Shown: in pieces, positions 28,585-37,716 of the stretch
Position numbering within the stretch: position 1 is the stretch's first letter
Layout of the letters: every line of letters starts with the position of its first letter
Source: Actinomycetota bacterium
GTDB lineage: Bacteria; Actinomycetota; Actinomycetes; Nanopelagicales; Nanopelagicaceae
Assembly: GCA_026392935.1 (NCBI GenBank)
Contig: JAPLBE010000017.1
Location: 1 to 64,000 of the forward strand
Direction: 5' to 3'
Length of the DNA: 64,000 nucleotides
The notes under the pieces: model-generated
Databases searched by the model: none
Told to the model about the DNA's origin: nothing
What the model saw: the letters and a program-made list of their open reading frames with translations, nothing else
Position numbers and translations under genes: made by a program

Positions 28585-29681
28585 TAGTGTGGACTCACTT
28601 TGGAGCGAATACGCGCAGCCGCATCTGCAATGTTTTGATCAGTTGCAGTCATTGCTATTCGAATGTGTTCTCCACCTTTTTCACCATAAAAAATTCCCGG
28701 AGTTGCAATAATTCCGAGCTCTGAAAGCCACGCCACAGAGTCCCATGAGCTTTCCTTGCGCGTTGCCCATATGTACAAGCCAGCCTCTGAATTTTCGATA
28801 GTAAATCCGGCTTCAACGAGTGCAGGTGCAAGAGTTGCGCGTCGCGCGTTGTAACGCGCACGTTGGATTTCTACATGTTTCTCATCTGCAAGTGCGGCAA
28901 TCATCGCCTTCTGCACTGGAAGAGGAACCATCATTCCTGCATGCTTTCGAACTTCTAAAATTCTTGAGATAAGTGCGGGGTCACCAACAATGAAGGCGGC
29001 TCTGTATCCAGCCATTGAAGATCGCTTGGAAAGTGAGAGCACCGCCAAAACATTCTTGTTATCGCCATTGGTGTATTTCATGATTGACGTTGGAGTCTTT
29101 GAGTCACCAAACTCCAGATAACACTCGTCAGAAACAACAACTGAACCATTTTTTCGTGACCAATCAATGGCAGCCTTAAATTCAGATTCAGAATGAACTC
29201 GACCAGTTGGATTTGATGGAGAGTTCACCCATGCTAAATCAGCGTGTGGCCAAGAACTTGCATCAATTGCTACTGGTGTAGCTTGGCTTTGCCCAAGAAG
29301 TGCACCAACTAAATATGTTGGATATGCAATTTCAGGAATAAGAACTTTCTGCGATTCTAGAAATGTAGGTAACCACGCAACAAATTCTTTTGAGCCAATC
29401 AATGGCAGAACTGAAAAATCTCCAGTTGCACCCAAAGTTTTCTCTGCCCACTTGTGTATCGCATCTTTAAGTTCTGGAGTTCCAGCTGTAAGTGGGTAAC
29501 TTGGTGAATTAGCTGATTCGCTTAACGCACTTTGAATGAAATCAGGAGTTGGATCGACGGGCGTTCCAACAGATAAATCAATTGCACCATTTGGATGCGT
29601 TCGAGCTTTATCTGCATAGGGAGCGAGTGCATCCCATGGGAAATCAGGTAGTTTTTGGCGCAAGAGCAGTGACATCTGCAT
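28584..29681 (-). CDS. dapC: Succinyldiaminopimelate transaminase
   Basis: A 365-aa class I aminotransferase of the DapC type, which makes N-succinyl-LL-2-amino-6-ketopimelate in lysine and peptidoglycan synthesis. LPDFPWDALAPYADKA opens the actinobacterial DapC, VNSPSNPTGRV and VVSDECYLEFGD bind PLP, and LSLSKRSSMAGYR holds the PLP lysine. Gene order ferredoxin-dapC is conserved in Actinobacteria. ATG 29681 (or 29675) makes it overlap the ferredoxin gene by 38 bp in another frame; later starts would cut the conserved LPDFPW. Works with DapD, also coded in this window. Confidence 0.92.
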   Translation of the reverse strand: MQMSLLLRQKLPDFPWDALAPYADKARTHPNGAIDLSVGTPVDPTPDFIQSALSESANSPSYPLTAGTPELKDAIHKWAEKTLGATGDFSVLPLIGSKEFVAWLPTFLESQKVLIPEIAYPTYLVGALLGQSQATPVAIDASSWPHADLAWVNSPSNPTGRVHSESEFKAAIDWSRKNGSVVVSDECYLEFGDSKTPTSIMKYTNGDNKNVLAVLSLSKRSSMAGYRAAFIVGDPALISRILEVRKHAGMMVPLPVQKAMIAALADEKHVEIQRARYNARRATLAPALVEAGFTIENSEAGLYIWATRKESSWDSVAWLSELGIIATPGIFYGEKGGEHIRIAMTATDQNIADAAARIRSKVSPH

Positions 29682-29964
29682 GGTCGGAATTTGTCTCTCC
29701 GACCTTTGATGCTCCTCCGGGTGAACCGAGCTCTATGAAAAATTCTGTGTTGATCTTCTTGTAGTTATCCCACTGTCCAGGAACGTCATCTTCGTAATAA
29801 ATAGCTTCAACTGGACAAACAGGTTCGCATGCACCGCAATCAACACATTCATCAGGCTGGATATAAAGCATGCGAGTACCGTCATATATGCAATCAACTG
29901 GGCACTCTTCGCGACAGGACTTGTCCTTTACGTCAACGCAAGGTTCGGCGATTACATATGTCAC
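29644..29964 (-). CDS. fdxA: Ferredoxin with 3Fe-4S and 4Fe-4S clusters
   Basis: A 106-aa seven-iron ferredoxin. CVDVKDKSCREECPVDC gives the first cysteine set, and CVDCGACEPVCPVEA the full 4Fe-4S motif. The tail FFIELGSPGGASKVG is the usual FdxA/FdxC ending. It is a soluble electron carrier, for example for cytochrome P450 or other oxidoreductases. Start GTG 29964 has GGAGG 7 nt upstream. It is divergent from the cysS-like gene and heads the dapC operon. Confidence 0.95.
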   Translation of the reverse strand: MTYVIAEPCVDVKDKSCREECPVDCIYDGTRMLYIQPDECVDCGACEPVCPVEAIYYEDDVPGQWDNYKKINTEFFIELGSPGGASKVGETNSDHADVTALAPKTT

Positions 29965-30033
29965 TTAACGTCCTCCAGAAGGCTTGAAGCGGTAGGACGT
30001 AATTCTAACCATGCAAGAGTCTCCTTGCACGAT

Positions 30034-30039
30034 TACTGT
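30034..30039 (+). promoter_or_regulatory. -10 box of leaderless SH3-CysRS gene
   Basis: TACTGT, 7 nt, then ATG 30047. It supports a start at the SH3-like domain and not at the more upstream ATG 30011. Confidence 0.5.
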
Positions 30040-30046
30040 TGGCCAC

Positions 30047-31621
30047 ATGTCAGCCGAGGAGTTGCGAGCCGCAATAGGCAAGCGAGCGAGCATTCGACTT
30101 CGAGATAACGAGGGCGGATTCAGGGATATTGTCGGTGTATTACAGAGTGAGACTAGCTTGATCAACCGCCGTGGAGATTTAGTTGAATTCCGCCTCGACG
30201 ATATCGCTGTATATCGAATCATTCCAGTTTTTAATCGACGAGATGCTCAGCCTTCGACACTGTCGATGTATGACACCCGCACTCGCGATCTCAAGGAAAT
30301 CGTTGATCGCGAAGGACTTGTCACTATCTACTGCTGTGGTCCCACCGTGTATCGGGATGCACATGTAGGAAATCTGCGAACTTTCCTGCTCGCTGATTTG
30401 ATTTCTCGCACATTGCAACTGCAAGGCCTTGATGTAGATCTGATTCAGAACATTACAGATGTTGGACATATGGCGGATGATTTCCAAGGAGAAGATAAGT
30501 TACTTGCTGAAGCTAAGCGGACCAAAATAGACCCCTTTGCAATTGCACGTGAGTTTGAAGCGCGTTTTCATGAGGATTTAGCGTTGCTAAATGTGCAACC
30601 AGCAAGAGCATATCCACGTGCATCAGAGAATATGCCCTCAATGCTCGAATCAATTCAGAAATTGATTGATACAAAATCTGCCTACGTTGGAAGTGACGGT
30701 TCTGTCTATTTCGATGCCACATCATTTGAAAGTTACGGCGCAATTAGTGGAAACAAACTAGAAGCGCTTAAACCTGGACACCGATATGAATACACCGATG
30801 AAGATGGGAAAAAGTTTCATGCTGATTGGGCTTTATGGAAACTCGCCGGCGCTCGTACACAAATGATTTGGGACTCACCATGGGGATCAGGATTTCCTGG
30901 GTGGCATATCGAATGCAGCGCGATGTCTATCGATTTGCTGGACGCTTACGTAGATGTTCACGTCGGTGGTATTGATTTGCGATTCCCGCATCACGAGAAC
31001 GAGCGCGCACAATCAAATTCGCTCACCCACACAGAAGTTGTACAAACCTGGGTACATGGCGAACACCTCTTATTTGAGGGCAAGAAAATGTCAAAAAGTG
31101 CTGGAAATGTTCTGCTGCTTAAGGATCTCTCTGCACGTGGGATCGATCCGCTTGCACTTCGCTTAGTTTTTCTTGAAAATCGATATCGATCCCAAATGGA
31201 TCTCACATGGGCAGCTCTCGAGGCAGCACATGCGACTTTACGCCGCTGGAAAAATGCAATGGCCCAATGGGGAGAATCTATGGATATCAAAATAGATTCA
31301 GAAGTATCACAAGCTTTCGCGCAAGACCTTGATACGCCACGGGCAATACTGCGTTTACGTGCACTTGAGAAAGATCAAACTATTGGGAACCAAGATAAGC
31401 GTGCGATTTTTCTCTTTGCAGACCAAGTACTGGGTTTAGATCTTTCAGAAATTCCAATCAGTAAACCTGTAACAGATGAAATACAGCAGCTTTTAGATCA
31501 AAGAGTTGAAGCCAGAAGTTCCAAGAATTGGGCGCAGAGTGATGCGCTTCGAGATCAACTGGCTGACTTAGGGATTGAAATTAGCGATGGCGCTACTGGG
31601 CAAACTTGGCGTTGGAAATAA
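30047..31621 (+). CDS. cysS: Cysteinyl-tRNA synthetase-like protein with N-terminal SH3-like domain
   Basis: A 524-aa protein. Residues 1-~61 (MSAEELRAAIGKRASIRL ... LDDIAVYRIIP) look like the small SH3-type barrel found at the N-terminus of Rv0428c-like GNAT proteins. A complete class I synthetase follows from about 74. Visible parts are CCGPTVYRDAHVG (first zinc Cys and the HIGH-like site), NITDVGH, GWHIECSAMS (zinc Cys), PHHENERAQS (zinc His/Glu) and GKKMSKS. The C-terminus ends GQTWRWK as CysRS do. It charges tRNA-Cys if active. Without the extra domain it would have normal CysRS length (~450). ATG 30047 is chosen over ATG 30011 because of TACTGT 7 nt upstream. Confidence 0.85.
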   Translation: MSAEELRAAIGKRASIRLRDNEGGFRDIVGVLQSETSLINRRGDLVEFRLDDIAVYRIIPVFNRRDAQPSTLSMYDTRTRDLKEIVDREGLVTIYCCGPTVYRDAHVGNLRTFLLADLISRTLQLQGLDVDLIQNITDVGHMADDFQGEDKLLAEAKRTKIDPFAIAREFEARFHEDLALLNVQPARAYPRASENMPSMLESIQKLIDTKSAYVGSDGSVYFDATSFESYGAISGNKLEALKPGHRYEYTDEDGKKFHADWALWKLAGARTQMIWDSPWGSGFPGWHIECSAMSIDLLDAYVDVHVGGIDLRFPHHENERAQSNSLTHTEVVQTWVHGEHLLFEGKKMSKSAGNVLLLKDLSARGIDPLALRLVFLENRYRSQMDLTWAALEAAHATLRRWKNAMAQWGESMDIKIDSEVSQAFAQDLDTPRAILRLRALEKDQTIGNQDKRAIFLFADQVLGLDLSEIPISKPVTDEIQQLLDQRVEARSSKNWAQSDALRDQLADLGIEISDGATGQTWRWK

Positions 31622-31622
31622 T

Positions 31623-31934
31623 CTAGATTTTTCGTAGTACTGCAAGAATGCCAAGTGAGAATCCTACGAGAAGCAGCGCACTGCCTGCGTTATCTCCCTG
31701 AATAAGCAACTCTTGGCCAACTCCGTAAGACCCAGCTCTCACAATAACAATAAGCCATCCAAGTAGGGCCCACAGCTTGTAACGCTTCTTGCCGTAGTAG
31801 CGACCTACCCACCAAATTCCTGTGAAGGTTGTGATTAGTGAAACCATTAATCCAAACGGTGGCAGAGTTTGATGAATCAATGTCACACCAGTTGCAGTGA
31901 GTGCTCCAAAGATCAGTGATAGTAGCGACTTCAT
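31623..31934 (-). CDS. Small membrane protein beside mshB (DUF6113-like)
   Basis: A 103-aa protein of about four transmembrane helices (roughly 1-20, 27-47, 52-70, 80-100) with a basic loop [10 protein letters not shown]. Actinobacteria often carry a small membrane protein of the DUF6113 family directly after mshB, and this fits by size and position; I am not certain of the family. It overlaps mshB by 4 bp (ATGA) and is convergent with the synthetase gene, with one base between the stops. Function unknown. Confidence 0.65.
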   Translation of the reverse strand: MKSLLSLIFGALTATGVTLIHQTLPPFGLMVSLITTFTGIWWVGRYYGKKRYKLWALLGWLIVIVRAGSYGVGQELLIQGDNAGSALLLVGFSLGILAVLRKI

Positions 31935-32803
31935 GACTGTGTAGAAATTCCAGCGAAGAGATCGCTTTCAAATCCTTGCTCGGTAAATGGTTCAGCCTTC
32001 TCGCCTTTAACTAAGGTGTAGTACTCATTACCCCAAATTTCGAGTCCCAAATTATTGGAGAGCGCGAAGAATGGGCCATCAACTGCTATCTGAGTGCCAT
32101 GGGCTCTCATTGCATCCATTTTCTGATCAACATAATCTGCACCGTCAATGAGTGCGTGCACAAATGAATCATCTTTTGCAAAAGGTAAATCTTCAGCACT
32201 TTCTGCCCCCATAAAATCAGAGCCCAGCGCTTTCATCTTGTCGATGCCATCTTGTATCACTGACTTAGGCATGACATTCCAATAAATCTTGGGAATATCC
32301 CACTCTGATTGCTCAGCAGCAGCCATGGCTACTCGATGAGCTTGAATGTGATCCGGATGTCCGTATCCCCCGAATTCGTCGTAAGTAATCAACACATGCG
32401 GTTTTATTTCATCGATTACATCCGCGAGAGAGTGCACAACTTCTGAAAAATCTGCTTTCCAAAAACAATCGCTACGATCATTTTGGGGAGTTCCCATCAT
32501 TCCGCTGTCGCGATATTTCTTTTTTCCTTCACCTAAGAAACGATGGTCGCTCACGCCAAGTGCCTTCATGGCGGCTGCAAGCTCGACTACACGATGTTCA
32601 CCAAGTGAATCATTTTCAGTTGCGGCGAGATGAACTAACTCTGGAATAAGTACTTCACCTTCTTCGCCGCGAGTACATGTCACAAGCGTCACGTGCGCAC
32701 CGAGTGCGGCATAGAGAGCCATTGTGCTTCCATTATTTATGGTCTCATCATCAGGATGAGCATGCACAAGCAAGAGGCGAAAGCTCTGATAGCTAGCGCG
32801 CAT
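31931..32803 (-). CDS. mshB: Mycothiol biosynthesis deacetylase MshB (PIG-L family)
   Basis: A 290-aa zinc enzyme that removes the acetyl group from GlcNAc-inositol in mycothiol synthesis. The metal site is in [13 protein letters not shown] (His, Asp-Asp, near residues 13-18) and in [22 protein letters not shown] and the [13 protein letters not shown] block are typical of MshB and not of the related mycothiol conjugate amidase, though Mca cannot be fully excluded. It overlaps the moeZ stop by one base (TAATG). The presence of mshB argues for mycothiol as the thiol buffer in this organism. Confidence 0.9.
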   Translation of the reverse strand: MRASYQSFRLLLVHAHPDDETINNGSTMALYAALGAHVTLVTCTRGEEGEVLIPELVHLAATENDSLGEHRVVELAAAMKALGVSDHRFLGEGKKKYRDSGMMGTPQNDRSDCFWKADFSEVVHSLADVIDEIKPHVLITYDEFGGYGHPDHIQAHRVAMAAAEQSEWDIPKIYWNVMPKSVIQDGIDKMKALGSDFMGAESAEDLPFAKDDSFVHALIDGADYVDQKMDAMRAHGTQIAVDGPFFALSNNLGLEIWGNEYYTLVKGEKAEPFTEQGFESDLFAGISTQS

Positions 32804-33984
32804 TAATAAACCGGAAGAGATGTATCAATTTGCTTTGCCCACGCAACAACTCCACCGGCAACGTGTGATGCATCTGCGAATCCTGCGTTCTTAAGAATTG
32901 CAAGGCATTCAGCAGAGCGGACACCACTCTTGCAATGCAGAATGATTGGTTTGTTCTGAGGCAGGCTTGCTAGTACTGAGCCATCAATAAAACCTTGTTT
33001 AGGGATGAGATGCGACTGTGGAATTCTCACAATTTCGAATTCACTTGGTTCGCGAACATCAATCAAATAGAAATCGTCGTTGCCGTCGATTTTATTTTTT
33101 AGCTCTTGAACCGTAATTGTTGAACCGGCACTTGCTTCTTGGGCGGCATCTGAAAGAGTTCCGCAGAATGCTTCATAATCCGGAAGCAGCGCTGTTTGTT
33201 TTGGATTCTCACTGCAGAGAGGACAGTTTGGATCTTTGCGTACTTTGATCTTTCTAAAGTTCATATCGAGTGCGTCATAGACCATCAGCGAACCGATGAG
33301 CGGTTCACCAATTCCTGTCAGAACTTTTATTGCCTCGGTTGTTTGAATAGAACCAATGGTTGCGCACAAAACACCGAGGACTCCGCCTTCAGCACAACTT
33401 GGGACCATTCCGGGTGGTGGTGGTTCTGGATACAGGCATCGATAGCAAGGTCCGTATTCGGCCCAGAAAACACTGGCTTGTCCATCGAAGCGATAAATAG
33501 ATCCCCATACATAAGGTTTCTTCAGAAGTACGCATGCATCATTTACTAAATAGCGAGTAGCGAAATTATCTGTTCCATCGACAATGATGTCGTATTGTGA
33601 GAAAAGTTCCATAACGTTTGAATTATCGAGACGGGTCTCGTGTGTAATTACATTCACGTAAGGGTTGATCTCAGAAATCTTCTCTTTCGCACTTTGTGCT
33701 TTGCTCTTACCGATATCTGATTGCCCGTGAATAATCTGTCTCTGCAAATTAGATTCATCAACCGTGTCGTATTCAACGATTCCAAGCGTTCCGATTCCAG
33801 CTGCAGCTAAATACATCAACGCTGGAGAACCCAATCCTCCTGCACCCACGCAGAGAACTTTGGCGTTCATCATTCTCTGTTGGCCCGCCATCGCTACATC
33901 AGGAATGATCAGATGGCGGCTATATCGACGAACTTCATCGACAGTGAGCGCTGGACCTGGCGTAACAAGCGGAGGAGTCTTCAT
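32803..33984 (-). CDS. moeZ: MoeZ: adenylyltransferase with rhodanese domain
   Basis: A 393-aa E1-like enzyme that adenylates and then thiolates the C-terminus of sulfur carrier proteins (MoaD, ThiS, CysO). The ATP site [13 protein letters not shown] is at 48-60 with R/D-rich NLQRQIIHG. Zinc cysteines are in [11 protein letters not shown] and CPLCSEN. The catalytic region is SCAEGGVLG, and the rhodanese active Cys is in LHCKSGVRS. The ending SLPVY is typical of actinobacterial MoeZ. ATG 33984 is chosen; the frame continues 12 codons upstream without homology. A CAGAAT box lies 6 nt upstream. Confidence 0.95.
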   Translation of the reverse strand: MKTPPLVTPGPALTVDEVRRYSRHLIIPDVAMAGQQRMMNAKVLCVGAGGLGSPALMYLAAAGIGTLGIVEYDTVDESNLQRQIIHGQSDIGKSKAQSAKEKISEINPYVNVITHETRLDNSNVMELFSQYDIIVDGTDNFATRYLVNDACVLLKKPYVWGSIYRFDGQASVFWAEYGPCYRCLYPEPPPPGMVPSCAEGGVLGVLCATIGSIQTTEAIKVLTGIGEPLIGSLMVYDALDMNFRKIKVRKDPNCPLCSENPKQTALLPDYEAFCGTLSDAAQEASAGSTITVQELKNKIDGNDDFYLIDVREPSEFEIVRIPQSHLIPKQGFIDGSVLASLPQNKPIILHCKSGVRSAECLAILKNAGFADASHVAGGVVAWAKQIDTSLPVY

Positions 33985-34025
33985 GCGCCAATTCTGCCGT
34001 ACTGTGAACTTACCTGCCAATTCTG

Positions 34026-34031
34026 TACGAT
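34026..34031 (+). promoter_or_regulatory. -10 box of leaderless TetR gene
   Basis: TACGAT, 7 nt, then ATG 34039. It favours this start over ATG 34030, which lies inside the box. Confidence 0.5.
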
Positions 34032-34038
34032 GCGCTCA

Positions 34039-34674
34039 ATGACTATAGATACTGCTCCTGCAAGCAATTCGCGTTCAGACAAATCTCGCCTTCCTCGTGA
34101 CGAGCGAAGAGCCATTTTGCTCTCTGCAGCGCTCGAAGTTTTCACCGCTGCCGGATACCACTCAGCAGCAATGGATGAGATTGCAGACCGCGCCAATGTA
34201 AGTAAGCCAGTTCTCTATCAGCATTTTCCATCAAAATTAGATTTATACCTTGCGGTTCTTGATCTACACATTGATTCTTTAGTCTTTGAGCTTCAAAAAG
34301 CAATTTCATCAACGCCAGAAAATAAACAGCGTGTGCACGTGACTATTGATGCATATTTTAATTTTATTGAAAATGAAGGCGAAGCATTTAGATTGCTCTT
34401 TGAAAGTGATATGAATGTCGAGCCACAAGTTCGCGAACGATTGAACCGCATGACCTATGACTGCGCAGCTGCTGTTAGCGGTGTGATCTCTAATGACACT
34501 GGGCTACCTCGCGAAGAGGCGATGATGTTAGGTGTGGGGCTAATCGGTTATGTGCAAGTAACTGCACGTCATTGGCTAGAAAGAGATGGCAAACTCACTC
34601 GCCAGCAGGCTATTGAACTCGTTGAAACCCTCATGTGGCGCGGTATTTCTGGATTTCCCCGTACTGAAGTCTGA
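34039..34674 (+). CDS. TetR-family transcriptional regulator
   Basis: A 211-aa repressor. The helix-turn-helix AAMDEIADRANVSKPVLYQHFPSK is intact at about residues 38-61, after RRAILLSAALEVFTAAGYH. The C-terminal ligand domain is helical (FRLLFESDMNVEPQVRERLNRM) and resembles the Rv3208-type regulator kept beside DUF3107 and moeZ in Actinobacteria. The ligand and regulon are unknown. The gene is divergent from moeZ, 54 bp apart, so it may control that operon or itself. The reading frame is open far upstream over moeZ; that part is not coding. Confidence 0.9.
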   Translation: MTIDTAPASNSRSDKSRLPRDERRAILLSAALEVFTAAGYHSAAMDEIADRANVSKPVLYQHFPSKLDLYLAVLDLHIDSLVFELQKAISSTPENKQRVHVTIDAYFNFIENEGEAFRLLFESDMNVEPQVRERLNRMTYDCAAAVSGVISNDTGLPREEAMMLGVGLIGYVQVTARHWLERDGKLTRQQAIELVETLMWRGISGFPRTEV

Positions 34675-34677
34675 CTC

Positions 34678-34683
34678 TAAGAT
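34678..34683 (+). promoter_or_regulatory. -10 box of leaderless DUF3107 gene
   Basis: TAAGAT, 6 nt, then ATG 34690. Confidence 0.55.
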
Positions 34684-34689
34684 AGAGCC

Positions 34690-34941
34690 ATGAGCTCAAA
34701 GAAATCAGAGAAGGCATCACAAGTTCGAATTTCAATTACACACGTGAATAGCGAACTTTCATTTGAATGCCCACTTACACCTGATGAGATTCGAGCCGCA
34801 GTAACTGCAGCTCTCTCTGCATCAACTCCACTCATTCTTACAGATGTGCGCGGACATGAAGTTATTGTCCCTGCAGATAAAATCGGGTACGTAGAAATCG
34901 GGCAACCAACCGAACGCCGCGTCGGTTTTGGTGCCAACTAA
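34690..34941 (+). CDS. DUF3107 (TB9.4-like) protein
   Basis: An 83-aa protein of an actinobacterial family of unknown role. After a charged leader come VRISITHVNSELSFECP, LTPDEIRAAVTAAL and the signature IGYVEIGQPTERRVGFG at the end, as in Rv3208A (TB9.4). Two beta-strands and one helix are expected. Its order between a TetR regulator and an RNA helicase is that of mycobacteria. Its stop codon directly abuts the GTG of the helicase. Confidence 0.9.
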   Translation: MSSKKSEKASQVRISITHVNSELSFECPLTPDEIRAAVTAALSASTPLILTDVRGHEVIVPADKIGYVEIGQPTERRVGFGAN

Positions 34942-36270
34942 GTGTCCCTAACTTTCGCAGACCTTCCTCTTCGCAAAGAGACTATCGATGCGTTAAATCA
35001 ACATGGTTTTACTTCTCCATTCCCAATTCAGGAGATGGTGATGCCTATTGCACTTGCCGATGGCGATGTCATCGGTCAAGCCAAGACAGGCACAGGAAAG
35101 ACTCTCGCTTTTGGAATTCCTGTAATCGAGCGAGTAATTGCTCCAAATGATTCAGACTGGGCAGCACTTGTTAATCAAGGAGATCCACAAGTTCTCATTG
35201 TTGTTCCTACCCGCGAACTTTGCGTTCAGGTCACAAAAGATATCGAAGAGCTTTCATTTAATCGCGGTATCCGCACTCTTGCCGTTTATGGTGGCCGTGC
35301 CTTTGAGCCGCAGATCGAAGCGCTTCAAAATGGAGTAGAGATTGTTGTTGGCACCCCAGGTCGACTTCTCGATCTCTATCGCCAAGGACAACTTAAATTA
35401 AAGAATGTTTCACGAGTAGTGCTTGATGAAGCAGATGAAATGCTTGATTTAGGCTTTTTGCCCGATGTCGAGAAGATTTTCACAAGCACTCCAGCGCGTC
35501 AGCAGACGATGCTTTTCTCAGCAACTATGCCTGGTGACATCATCGCTCTAGCTCGTAGATTCATGAATCAACCAGTTCATATTCGAACTCAAGACAATGA
35601 AGATGAAGGCGCTGTAGTTTCTAGAATTGTGCAATTTGTCATTCGCGCCCACGCAATGGACAAAATCGAAATGCTGGCAAGAATTTTGCAAGCCAACGGA
35701 CGTGGCCCAACAATTGTCTTCTGCCGAACTAAGAGAACGGCACAGAAAACTTCTGATGATCTCGTCGAACGAGGTTTCCGTGCAGCAACTATTCATGGCG
35801 ATCTTGGACAATCGGCTCGCGAAAAAGCTCTCAATGATTTCAAAGCAGGTAAGTCTGACGTTTTGATTGCCACAGATGTTGCCGCTCGTGGAATTGATAT
35901 CGATGGAATCACCCACGTTATTAACTACCAATGCCCGGAAGATGAAAAAACATACGTACACCGCATCGGCCGAACTGCCCGAGCAGGTGCTCATGGCATA
36001 TCTGTCACCTTTGTCGATTGGGACGATCTTGCACGTTGGAAGATGATTGATACTGCGTTGGTTTTGGGATTACCGGAACCTGTAGAAACCTACTCATCTT
36101 CTGAACATCTCTATGAAATGCTCAATATCCCAGCCGGATCAACTGGTCGAATTTCTAAAGTAAAAAGCACCACTCCAAAAGTTGCCAAAGATGCAAAAGT
36201 AGAAAAGATAGAGAAGTCAGAACCTCGCGCTAAGCGTGAGCGCACGAGAACAAAGCGAATTACTAGCTAG
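34942..36270 (+). CDS. DEAD-box RNA helicase (RhlE-like)
   Basis: A 442-aa ATP-dependent RNA helicase. The Q motif FTSPFPIQ, motif I QAKTGTGKT, Ia PTRELCVQ, Ib TPGRLLD, motif II VLDEADEML, III SATMP, IV IVFCRTKR, V ATDVAARGIDID and VI HRIGRTARAG are all present. A basic, Lys-rich tail after residue 395 probably binds RNA. The start is GTG directly after the DUF3107 stop codon, so the two genes are coupled. It likely helps ribosome assembly or RNA turnover in the cold. The last 8 bp overlap the convergent marC-like gene. Confidence 0.95.
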   Translation: MSLTFADLPLRKETIDALNQHGFTSPFPIQEMVMPIALADGDVIGQAKTGTGKTLAFGIPVIERVIAPNDSDWAALVNQGDPQVLIVVPTRELCVQVTKDIEELSFNRGIRTLAVYGGRAFEPQIEALQNGVEIVVGTPGRLLDLYRQGQLKLKNVSRVVLDEADEMLDLGFLPDVEKIFTSTPARQQTMLFSATMPGDIIALARRFMNQPVHIRTQDNEDEGAVVSRIVQFVIRAHAMDKIEMLARILQANGRGPTIVFCRTKRTAQKTSDDLVERGFRAATIHGDLGQSAREKALNDFKAGKSDVLIATDVAARGIDIDGITHVINYQCPEDEKTYVHRIGRTARAGAHGISVTFVDWDDLARWKMIDTALVLGLPEPVETYSSSEHLYEMLNIPAGSTGRISKVKSTTPKVAKDAKVEKIEKSEPRAKRERTRTKRITS

Positions 36271-36874
36271 CAGTAAATGCTTTAATCGCGTTTGTAAGCA
36301 TCTGTACCGCAATCGCAGCAAGAAGAAGCCCCGCGATACTCGCTAACAAAGTAACTCCCGCATCTTTGATTATTCCCACAATCTTGGTTGATGCCATCAA
36401 GACTGTTCCAATAATCAAGTGCACCGCAAGAATTGCGAGTGCAAGACCTAGAAATTGTGCATTTGTATCGGCCTTCTGCACATAAATCATAGTTGCGACA
36501 ATTGCGCCGGGACCGGCAAGCAGTGGAGTACCGAGTGGAACCATTCCGATATTCGAACTCGTCTGATCAGCTCCACCTTTAGATGTTCCAGTGAGTAATT
36601 GCAATGACACATAGAGCAGTAGCAACCCACCTGCAGCTTGGAGTGCTTCGATAGAAACATTCATATACTCGAGGATGAATTGACCAAAGAATGCAAAGCT
36701 TGCAATCACAAAGAGAGATACGCCAGCGGCTTGCCACGCCAGTTTCACTCGCTCACGTGGGGATTTATCTCCAACTAATCCAAGAAAAATTGGTGTTGCA
36801 CCTGGTGGATCCATAATTACAAAGAGTGTGACAAACGCTTGTGTTGCAAATGTAATTGCACTTAGTGAATTCAT
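36263..36874 (-). CDS. MarC-family integral membrane protein
   Basis: A 203-aa protein of about six transmembrane helices. FVIMDPPGATPIFLGL near residues 17-32 and GTPLLAGPGAIVATMIY near 110-126 are the family repeats, with SPRERVKLAWQAA in a cytosolic loop. MarC proteins have no agreed function; early links to antibiotic resistance were not confirmed. ATG 36874 overlaps the PHP gene stop by 4 bp, so this gene ends the DMT-PHP-MarC operon. Confidence 0.88.
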   Translation of the reverse strand: MNSLSAITFATQAFVTLFVIMDPPGATPIFLGLVGDKSPRERVKLAWQAAGVSLFVIASFAFFGQFILEYMNVSIEALQAAGGLLLLYVSLQLLTGTSKGGADQTSSNIGMVPLGTPLLAGPGAIVATMIYVQKADTNAQFLGLALAILAVHLIIGTVLMASTKIVGIIKDAGVTLLASIAGLLLAAIAVQMLTNAIKAFTAS

Positions 36875-37716
36875 GCTGTGACAACCCTTCGAGCGTTTGT
36901 GGCAGACTCTAACATCTCCCATTGTGCCGGATGAGTAGTGTTTTCTGCCATGGAATTAAGTTTTCCTGTTCCGTGATAATCACTTGATCCTGTTATAGCA
37001 AGGTTTAGTTCTTTTGCAATTTCGGTGAGAACTTTCTGCTCATCAGCGCTTTGATCTCTGTGATGAACTTCTATTCCATTGAGGCCAGCGACCAGTAGGT
37101 CACCAAAAGACTCTGCTCTGAGTATTTCACCTCGGCGTGATGCAAAAGGATGAGCAATGACTGCTACGCCTCCGGCTTTACGGATAACCGAAATAGCATC
37201 TGTGGGCGTCGGAGCCGCATGCGAGACGTAATACTTTGAATCATTGTGCAAGAGTTCTAGAAATGCCTCGTCGCGGGTTGCAACAATGCCTTTTGCTACA
37301 AGTGCATCAGCTAAATGAGGTCTGCCCAGAGTTGCACCGATCGGTGCTGCGCGATTGACATCCTCAATAGAGATTTCATATCCATCTGCGCGAAGTAATT
37401 CAATCATTTTTCGCATTCTTGGAATGCGGGTGTCTCTTGACTCTTCCAGCATTTGCTGCATCTCTTGATGCTCGCCATCAAATAACAAGCCAAGCATATG
37501 GACGCTTATGCCATCAGTTGTCAGGCAAGAAATTTCTGCACCTAGTACAAGTTGAATCTGAGGTTGAATGGCAGTGATTGCTTCGTTCCACCCTGAGGTG
37601 GAATCGTGGTCTGTAATTCCAAGAGTCGTTACGCCGGCAGCAAGCGCCTTCTTTACAAGTGCAAATGGAGAATCAGTTCCATCGCTACATGTGCTGTGTG
37701 TATGTAGATCAATCAT
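36871..37716 (-). CDS. PHP-domain phosphatase/phosphoesterase
   Basis: A 281-aa metal-dependent phosphoesterase of the PHP family. DLHTHSTCSDGTD at residues 3-15, LGITDHDS near 33-40, GAEISC, VIAHPFAS and the final GSSDYHGTGK supply the metal ligands. It resembles the 3',5'-nucleotide phosphatase/RNase AM group (YciV/TrpH). The exact substrate is not clear. It overlaps both neighbours by 4 bp, so the three genes are translated together. Confidence 0.88.
   Translation of the reverse strand: MIDLHTHSTCSDGTDSPFALVKKALAAGVTTLGITDHDSTSGWNEAITAIQPQIQLVLGAEISCLTTDGISVHMLGLLFDGEHQEMQQMLEESRDTRIPRMRKMIELLRADGYEISIEDVNRAAPIGATLGRPHLADALVAKGIVATRDEAFLELLHNDSKYYVSHAAPTPTDAISVIRKAGGVAVIAHPFASRRGEILRAESFGDLLVAGLNGIEVHHRDQSADEQKVLTEIAKELNLAITGSSDYHGTGKLNSMAENTTHPAQWEMLESATNARRVVTA

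Noticed and set aside
33880-34038. N-terminal extension of the TetR frame
   Set aside because: It only re-reads moeZ on the other strand. The -10 box and the usual TetR start put translation at 34039.
35548-35994. 148-aa frame opposite the RNA helicase
   Set aside because: Antisense of strongly conserved helicase motifs. No start signal, Cys/Ser-rich shadow composition.
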